From: Limnanthes douglasii subsp. nivea
Lineage: Eukaryota > Streptophyta > Magnoliopsida > Brassicales > Limnanthaceae
NCBI GenBank assembly: GCA_036936605.1
Contig: JAUPFV010000003.1
Location: 109,563,278-109,627,277 of the forward strand
Reading direction: 5' to 3'
Length of the DNA: 64,000 bases
Shown here one piece after another: positions 59,311 to 64,000 of the stretch. The translations under genes and the position numbers were made by a program. The notes below the pieces were generated by a model. The model did not search any database. It was given only the letters and a program-made list of their open reading frames with translations, and was not told where the DNA came from. Position 1 is the first letter of the stretch. Every line of letters starts with the position of its first letter.

Positions 59311-59673
59311 ATGGCACCTTCCTCACCTTTCTCACCAATGAACTCCAGCGACGACGGATGGTCAACTGACCAATACGTAAACAACAAAGCTTACAAGCAA
59401 ACCACAACATCGGAGTACTCCGATGATGAAGAAGCCGACTGGTCCGTTTGGTCTGAGGACCAAGAAGACCCCTACGGTTCATGGGACTCATGGTCGTTCG
59501 ACGACAGTTATGAGTCTGACGATGAAACACTTCCAAAACGGAAGAGACGTAAGGGCAGTTGCAAGTGGGAGAAAGAAGAGGATGATGATTCAGAGGAGGC
59601 AGACGATGAGAAGTCTGAAGACGAAGAAGACGAAGAAGTGGAAGAAGAAGAAAAAGAAGAAGAAGAAGAATAA
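59311..59673 (+). CDS. Family B small acidic protein (120 aa)
   Basis: An unspliced frame with its own TATA box. Residues 1-45 are Ser/Pro/Asp-rich (MAPSSPFSPMNSSDDGWSTD), the middle has a Trp/Asp pattern (DWSVWSEDQEDPYGSWDSW), a basic patch KRKRRKGSCKW looks like a nuclear signal, and the end is almost only Glu/Asp. It must be largely disordered. It lies between the 3' ends of the Ulp1-like and transposase genes, the same place as the acidic fragment of family A at 22138-22262. After the TAA the same frame continues acidic to a TAG at 59710-59712 (GSDEEDSD), so the TAA may be a recent G-to-T change. I do not recognise a family. It could be a third MULE protein or an unrelated small gene. Confidence 0.6.
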   Translation: MAPSSPFSPMNSSDDGWSTDQYVNNKAYKQTTTSEYSDDEEADWSVWSEDQEDPYGSWDSWSFDDSYESDDETLPKRKRRKGSCKWEKEEDDDSEEADDEKSEDEEDEEVEEEEKEEEEE

Positions 59674-59712
59674 GAAGAGGAGGAGGGATCTGATGAAGAG
59701 GATTCTGACTAG

Positions 59713-60480
59713 GTTTAAACATGTTCATGTAGTTTCATTTAATCATTTTTCTATTTTGTTGTTTCTAATGTTTTGTTTATGCTCTGTTGGTCTGTAACTT
59801 TCACCAACCCTGTGCAGTAGTCTCATTTTTTGACAGGGTTGGTGTATTTCAAAGATGTGTAGCATTGAATGATTTTCTAGTAATGTTATTGCATTTTGCA
59901 TTCTCTATCTTAAAATGTTGGGTTAATTTTTGAGTGCAACAAGTTAACATCTGATATGAAGCAGTTGACTGAAGCAGTTTTAATTGCAGTTATAACACAC
60001 AATCGCATGGCATGTAAACTAACCTATCAGACTTAGGTTAACATTAAAAGAGCAGTTTATATAGACCTAATCTATCAGATGTAAGTTAACTTATCTATCA
60101 ACCACTGTTTATGTCATATTTATGTTATCAATCTATCTGGCTATTAAATAACGAGATGAATCAGGCAGGGGAGATTTAAAGGACCTCGTGAACAAATGCA
60201 AGTAAGGTATCAGATGGATGTACACTAAAAAAAATACATAAATTGATCGATCTGTAAGATGTATAATCTAGGATCTATCAATGTTACATAGAGTGTCTAT
60301 CAGAGTATAACAGTGTATCTAGCAAAGTAGAAATAAATATATATCAGAGTCTGAAACAAACAGACATGGTACATGCCAATGTTAAAAGTATCCAAAAACA
60401 TAAGTCAAAAGATAAGGAGTGCTTATCTATGAGATGTAAAATGTTACAAAAAACGGTAAAAAATGTTTAGAACAGAGCAT
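59713..60480. other. Spacer between acidic gene and transposase
   Basis: 3' region of two genes pointing at each other. It holds family B words near 60020-60110 and 60270-60350 and no other recognisable feature. Confidence 0.6.
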
Positions 60481-60485
60481 CACAT

Positions 60486-61000
60486 TGGTGAGGACAATAA
60501 TTGCCTGAGGGTAGGCTGGTAATTTCAGTTGATATTTTACGGTGGTATGTGGGTGTTTAAGTGGTAGTATGTGGGTGTTTAAGTGGTAGTATGTGGGTGT
60601 TTAAGTGGTAGTATGTGGGTGTTTGATATGTTTAGAGAGTAGAGAGATAATTAAGCAGCTTGGTAGCAGTTAATTTTCATTATTCAGAGTTAATGCAGGT
60701 TGTTGGGTATTTATACCCTGATATTGGGCCCTTATGGGATTTCGGGTCATATTTAATGGACCCGGGTCATGTTTAAAGACCCATGAGCTCTAAGTAGGAG
60801 AGCAAGTAGCTTAGTCAAGAAGTGTTTAGGTGTTTTAGTACTTTTGTCATAGTTCGAACAGCCCTATGTTCATATTGTTCAAAGTAATCTGTCCGGTCCA
60901 AGCTACCTGTTCGATCCATGTCCATGTGATCTGTCCGGTTTCCGGAGAGACTAGACCGATTTGCCCTTGTTCGGGGAGCATGCTGAATTCGGACTCATCA
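60486..61000 (-). mobile_element. Solo LTR of the G4 family (reverse orientation)
   Basis: 515 bp, TG...CA, flanked by the 5-bp target duplication CACAT (60481-60485, 61001-61005). It has a TATA-like gggtataaatacc on the minus strand near 60708. It is similar to the LTR at 62266-62767. No internal element sequence or purine tract adjoins it, so it is a solo LTR. It splits the end of the transposase gene, just after the zinc knuckle. Confidence 0.9.
60540..60630. repeat. 22-bp minisatellite inside the solo LTR
   Basis: About four copies of gtatgtgggtgtttaagtggta. Confidence 0.93.
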
Positions 61001-62204
61001 CACATGACCTCCTATTTTGCCCCAATTTGAAACATCGACCACAACGGGACTGGCTGCTGGAAACTTCACCTCTTGATGGAATACGCTTTTTCCTCGGCCG
61101 CCCAGGTCGTCTTTTAACGTTCGGGGGCATCACCACTGGATCTCCATCATAATATGCAGTACTAGATTCACCAAACTCTGTTATAGCCGGTATGTTAAAA
61201 GAATAGCTGGACCGGTAATTTGCAACACTGAAAAACGGCTCAACTAACGTCATAGGATCTTCGTTTAGAGATGCAATTGCAGCCAATGCATGAGCGCGTG
61301 GGAAACATTCCTTCTACCAAGAGCCGCATGTGCATTTGAAATCAAGTATGTTGACCACCATGACTGGGTCTGATAAAACCTCAAAATAAGAGGCAGAAGA
61401 CTTACGAACTAACCATGTCCGACTGCATTGTACATTCTCCTTGAACATCTTGTGAAACTCGGGGCACAAATGTGTGTTCCAACTTAGGCCCTCTCCTAAA
61501 CGTCGAGACATTTGAGTCATCAGAAGAGCTCTAATCCGGTCGACCAATTCAACTATAGGCAGATGGCACAACTTTTTAATCTGGGAATTGAACGATTCAA
61601 CAGCAGTTGATGCCATCGCCCCATACCGTTTGCCTTTGACATATGCCTGAGCTCATTTTTCTGGTGGCAGATTTCTTACAAAGTTGCCAATACGCTCACC
61701 GCCTTGGCGCACAAACTGACCAAAACGTTCATTAAAAAGTTCCACCGTCGGGGCATAAGCACAGCTCTTAAACATCATTAGCATATTGTTTTTGTAGACT
61801 CCGTTAGTGTGTTCAAGAGCCTTATTCAAGTTCTGGATCAGATGGAAGATACAATAAGCGTGGTAGTCAGTAGGATAAAGAGTTGCGACAACGCTAATAA
61901 TACCAGCATGGCGGTCTGAAATGAAAGTTATTTGGCGCCCTAACAAATGAGGTTTTAAACTTTCCAAAAACCAAAACCAGTTATCTGAGTCTTCACTACC
62001 AAATATACCAAAAGCTACGGGGAAGAGACCTGAAACGGAAACGATACAGCTTAAAAACAGTACTACATTGACAGGGGTGAACGGACTCAAATCGCAATGT
62101 ATATATAATATATCTATCAGACTAAGGAAGCCTGTGTAATAATCAACGTAGCACAGTAAATAATACATAAATCGCAATGTCAACATAACTAAGCTAGCAA
62201 TCAA
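61001..62204 (-). pseudogene. Family B MULE transposase (mudrA-like), recently disabled
   Basis: On the minus strand the MULE catalytic domain shows FPVAFGIFGSEDSDNWFWFL, then FISDRHAGII and DYHAYCIFHLIQNLNKAL. Next come GAMASTAVESFNSQIKKL, a SWIM zinc motif CTCGSW..ECFPRAHALAAI (CxC...CxH) and a zinc knuckle CGRCFKLGQNRRSC in which the usual His is Gln. A proline/arginine patch RRPGRPRKKRI precedes the knuckle. Two stops lie in frame: TGA at 61653-61655 (replacing a conserved Trp) and TAG at 61314-61316. The exon starts near 62050 after an intron. Earlier exons lie beyond the G4 insertion at 62266. The enzyme would bind the element's ends and cut them. Confidence 0.85.
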
Positions 62205-62265
62205 TAATAACTAAAACAGCAGGGTATGTAACCTAATCTATCAATCAGTGCAAGTAAACCGCAAC

Positions 62266-62767
62266 TGGTGTGGATAAAAGTAGCCTAAGGGTAGGCTAGT
62301 AATTTCAAGTGGAGTTTTTAGGTGATGTAAGGGTGTTTCAAGGTGGTGTAAGGGTGTTTCAAGGTGGTGTAAGGGTGTTTCAAGGTGGTGTAAGGGTGTT
62401 TCAAGGTGGAGAGAGAATTAAGCAGCTTGGCAGCAGTTAATTTTCATTACCAGAAGTTAATGCTGGTGGTTGAGTATTTATAGTATGTTATTTGGGCCCT
62501 TATGGGCTTTCGGGTCATGTTTAATGGACCCGGGTCATGTTTAAATACCCATGAGTTTTAAGCAGATGGGCAGGTAGCTTAGTCAGAAAGTGTTTAGGTT
62601 TTTTAGTACTTTAGTCATAGTTCGAACAGCCTTAAGCTCACAGTGTTCGAAGTCATCTGTCCGGTTCAAAAGTCCTGTCCGATTTAAGTTCTTAGTGTCT
62701 GTCCGGTTTACGGAGAGATTTACATTGGTCTGCCCTTCCGGGGAGCATTCCGAATTCGGACTCATCA
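62266..62767 (-). repeat. G4 3' LTR (reverse orientation)
   Basis: 502 bp, from tggtgtgg to gactcatca. On the minus strand it begins TGATGAGTCCGAATTC. The base composition and words (cattaaacatgacccg, gggcccttatgggctttcggg) match the solo LTR. The other end of the element is outside the window, so its target duplication cannot be checked. Confidence 0.88.
62326..62409. repeat. 21-bp minisatellite inside the G4 LTR
   Basis: Four copies of tgtaagggtgtttcaaggtgg, at the place where the solo LTR has its 22-bp repeat. Confidence 0.93.
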
Positions 62768-62780
62768 GGAGCCCCTTTTT
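62768..62780 (-). promoter_or_regulatory. G4 polypurine tract
   Basis: Read on the minus strand, aaaaaggggctcc directly precedes the LTR start at 62767. This shows the element points left and that the plus-strand ORF at 63206 is antisense to it. Confidence 0.8.
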
Positions 62781-62934
62781 CAGGTGTTTGAACAAGCGTC
62801 CTTGTCAAAGAACTGAAAAACAGTCCGATTTAGGAAGTGGTTTTCAATTCGAAGATAGTTGGGGACAAATCCGGACAGACCGAACGTTACAAATTCCAAA
62901 TGGTTCTTACCAGAGTTAATGGAACACGTGTCAC

Positions 62935-63104
62935 TCTCTGATTGGTCACTTTAGCCGTTTTTTCACCTTGAACTTCGCACCACTTTCTCGAACAAGTTAC
63001 CTCTTTTAAATGCCATTAATGACATCAGCGCCGTCTTTTAATCATTGCCCAACTTTTCGGATTATCCTAGGAATCAACTCCTTTTTTCACATTTACTATA
63101 AATT
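62935..63104 (+). promoter_or_regulatory. Promoter region of the G4 antisense ORF
   Basis: A G-box CACGTG (62935-62940, within aacacgtgtcac) and a TATA-like tataaatt (63097-63104) lie 266 and about 105 bases before the ATG at 63206. G2 has a CACGTG at 15333-15338, 281 bases before its matching ATG. Confidence 0.5.
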
Positions 63105-63205
63105 CTCATTCACTTTTCACTGTCTCATTATCTCTTTCAAATTTCACTCTGCAATTTTACTCAGAGCTTTATCTCTCTAGAACTTCAAAACTTCCTTGGC
63201 TGTTT

Positions 63206-64000
63206 ATGTTTACAGCAAGAACAACACTGATCAAGGGCGGCTGGCTTAACCTCTCGGAATTGGAGAAAGCTCAAAGAGTTGAGAAGGAAAAACGACTTGC
63301 TGCAGGGCTACCATCGTCGCCTATTGAGAAACCAGCCTCTTCTGTCGCAGAATCTGATAGAGGTTCATCTTCTTCCAAAGGTACAAAACCTAAAAAACTC
63401 TTTCAATCAACGCTCTCCCCCATAGTATCTGGCTCCTCAGTTCAGGAGTCGATCCCTGCTGTTGAACCGGGAGTTACTGTCACAAGTGTTAGGAAAAAAT
63501 ATTCTTTCATTGCTATGGGGTCTGACTCTGACCATTCCCCGGATAAGTTAATCATGAAAAAGCCAAGTCGGTTGGTCAAAGGGCTTTCTTCTAAGAACAC
63601 ACCCTCGAAATCGGGGGCAAAAGATAGTGTATCAGGGTCTGGGGAAACTATAAGGGCTCCCCGGGAGAGGCTGTCAGGACTAGAGGCCAGCAGCCCACTA
63701 CCCCCCAAGGAATCTTCTGCCTCAGAAACTCAAATTGAGGTGAGAAGTCGAGTAAATACGAACAGCCAACAGTCCGGAGGATCAGCTATGCCAAGCCTCA
63801 ATCCTCCCCGGACTACTTCTATAGAAGCTCCCCCAACAATTATGGAGGAGAGGATGGAGGACTCCACAGAGGAGGTTAGATTTGAGTCCGAGTCGTCCGA
63901 ACAGGCTGATACTGCTATTGTTGTTGCCAAGAAGGGCAAAGAGGACTTATACCTGAGGCACCCGGACCTGTCGGAGAGCCTTGAAGGGAGAGTAGGGCCA
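63206..64000 (+). CDS. G4 antisense ORF, N-terminal part, cut by window end (265+ codons)
   Basis: The frame is open from ATG 63206 to the last base with no stop. It begins MFTARTTLIKGGWLNLSELE like the G2 ORF, then is Lys/Ser/Pro-rich and disordered-looking, with YSFIAMGSDSD (like FIVMGSDI in G2). Near the window end it reads LRHPDLSESLEGRVGP, the same place as RRVGPNF in G5 just before the PF04195-type domain, so that domain should follow outside. It is antisense to G4's gag-pol and has its own promoter signals. It is much less AT-rich than the decayed copies and is intact as far as seen. Tat elements such as Grande are known to carry such antisense genes. Its function is unknown. Confidence 0.75.
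   Translation, partial: MFTARTTLIKGGWLNLSELEKAQRVEKEKRLAAGLPSSPIEKPASSVAESDRGSSSSKGTKPKKLFQSTLSPIVSGSSVQESIPAVEPGVTVTSVRKKYSFIAMGSDSDHSPDKLIMKKPSRLVKGLSSKNTPSKSGAKDSVSGSGETIRAPRERLSGLEASSPLPPKESSASETQIEVRSRVNTNSQQSGGSAMPSLNPPRTTSIEAPPTIMEERMEDSTEEVRFESESSEQADTAIVVAKKGKEDLYLRHPDLSESLEGRVGP

Larger units (their letters stand above)
52800..62250. repeat. Family B word repeats (ATCTAGCAATGT and TATCTATCAGA)
   Basis: Short words recur in introns and spacers of family B. TCTAGCAATG occurs at about 52873, 53742, 56367, 57206, 57251, 57806, 58334 and 58404. CTATCAG/CTATCAA occurs at about 53763, 54340, 57832, 58309, 58360, 58425, 58665, 60094, 60275 and 62115. Words with AATCGCA occur at about 54404, 56229, 56316, 57873, 58930, 62090 and 62171. 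Inside identified exons they are essentially absent. Confidence 0.75.

Noticed and set aside
59183..59797. A 181-codon minus-strand frame and a basic plus-strand frame overlapping the acidic gene
   Set aside because: Both are shadow frames of the GAA/GAT-rich acidic ORF. Only the acidic frame has a TATA box and sensible start.

Overview
The window is plant nuclear DNA, most likely from a eudicot with a repeat-rich genome. It is very AT-rich, with spliced genes (GT..AG introns), Tat-lineage Ty3/Gypsy elements with antisense ORFs, a plant L1-type LINE with a C-terminal RNase H, and Mutator-like elements (MULEs) carrying an Ulp1-like cysteine protease (the Kaonashi type). Nothing bacterial or organellar was seen. 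The species cannot be named from the sequence.

Most of the window is nested mobile DNA. The only host-type gene I can support is a small three-exon gene present twice on the minus strand (copy A 1051-1848, 141 aa; copy B 31182-32017, 140 aa). Its surroundings are also duplicated: flank A about 361-3285, flank B about 30720-39160, and a third partial flank C about 49320-51860 that holds only the gene's downstream side. I do not recognise the protein; its first 34 residues look like an organelle presequence.

Layout. 1-3285: edge fragment and copy A. 3325-3931: MULE transposase tail. 4143-15197: a reversed LTR (G2) interrupted by Tat/Gypsy element G1 (4434-15056, target duplication CTAGC). G1 carries a 2.4-kb tandem duplication, so it has three LTRs and a gag-MULE hybrid frame. 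15619-18976: plus-strand antisense-type ORF and tandem repeat of G2, then an oppositely oriented LTR (18977-19334). 19750-28330: a decayed MULE, 'family A', with transposase (+), acidic tail (-) and Ulp1-like gene (-), full of a short repeated word. 28850-30720: low-complexity DNA and an unclassified repeat. 30720-39160: copy B with a 5.6-kb LINE at 33450-39058. 40165-41857: LTR and antisense-type ORF of another Tat element (G5). 41858-48560: second copy of the right half of family A, split by Gypsy element G3 (42045-45983, target duplication TTATT). 49320-51860: flank C with an insertion. 52300-62204: the best-preserved MULE, 'family B', with Ulp1-like gene (+, ten or more exons), acidic ORF (+) and transposase (-). 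It contains a solo LTR (60486-61000, target duplication CACAT) and is cut at 62266 by Tat element G4, whose antisense-type ORF is open from 63206 to the window edge.

How the parts relate: families A and B have the same three-gene order in mirror image (Ulp1-like gene, acidic protein, transposase pointing the other way). Both have non-coding DNA peppered with family-specific short words. The acidic ORF and the words are therefore the best candidates for undescribed parts of this element type. Damage in family B (one 1-base insertion, four nonsense codons, an LTR insertion) suggests it died recently.
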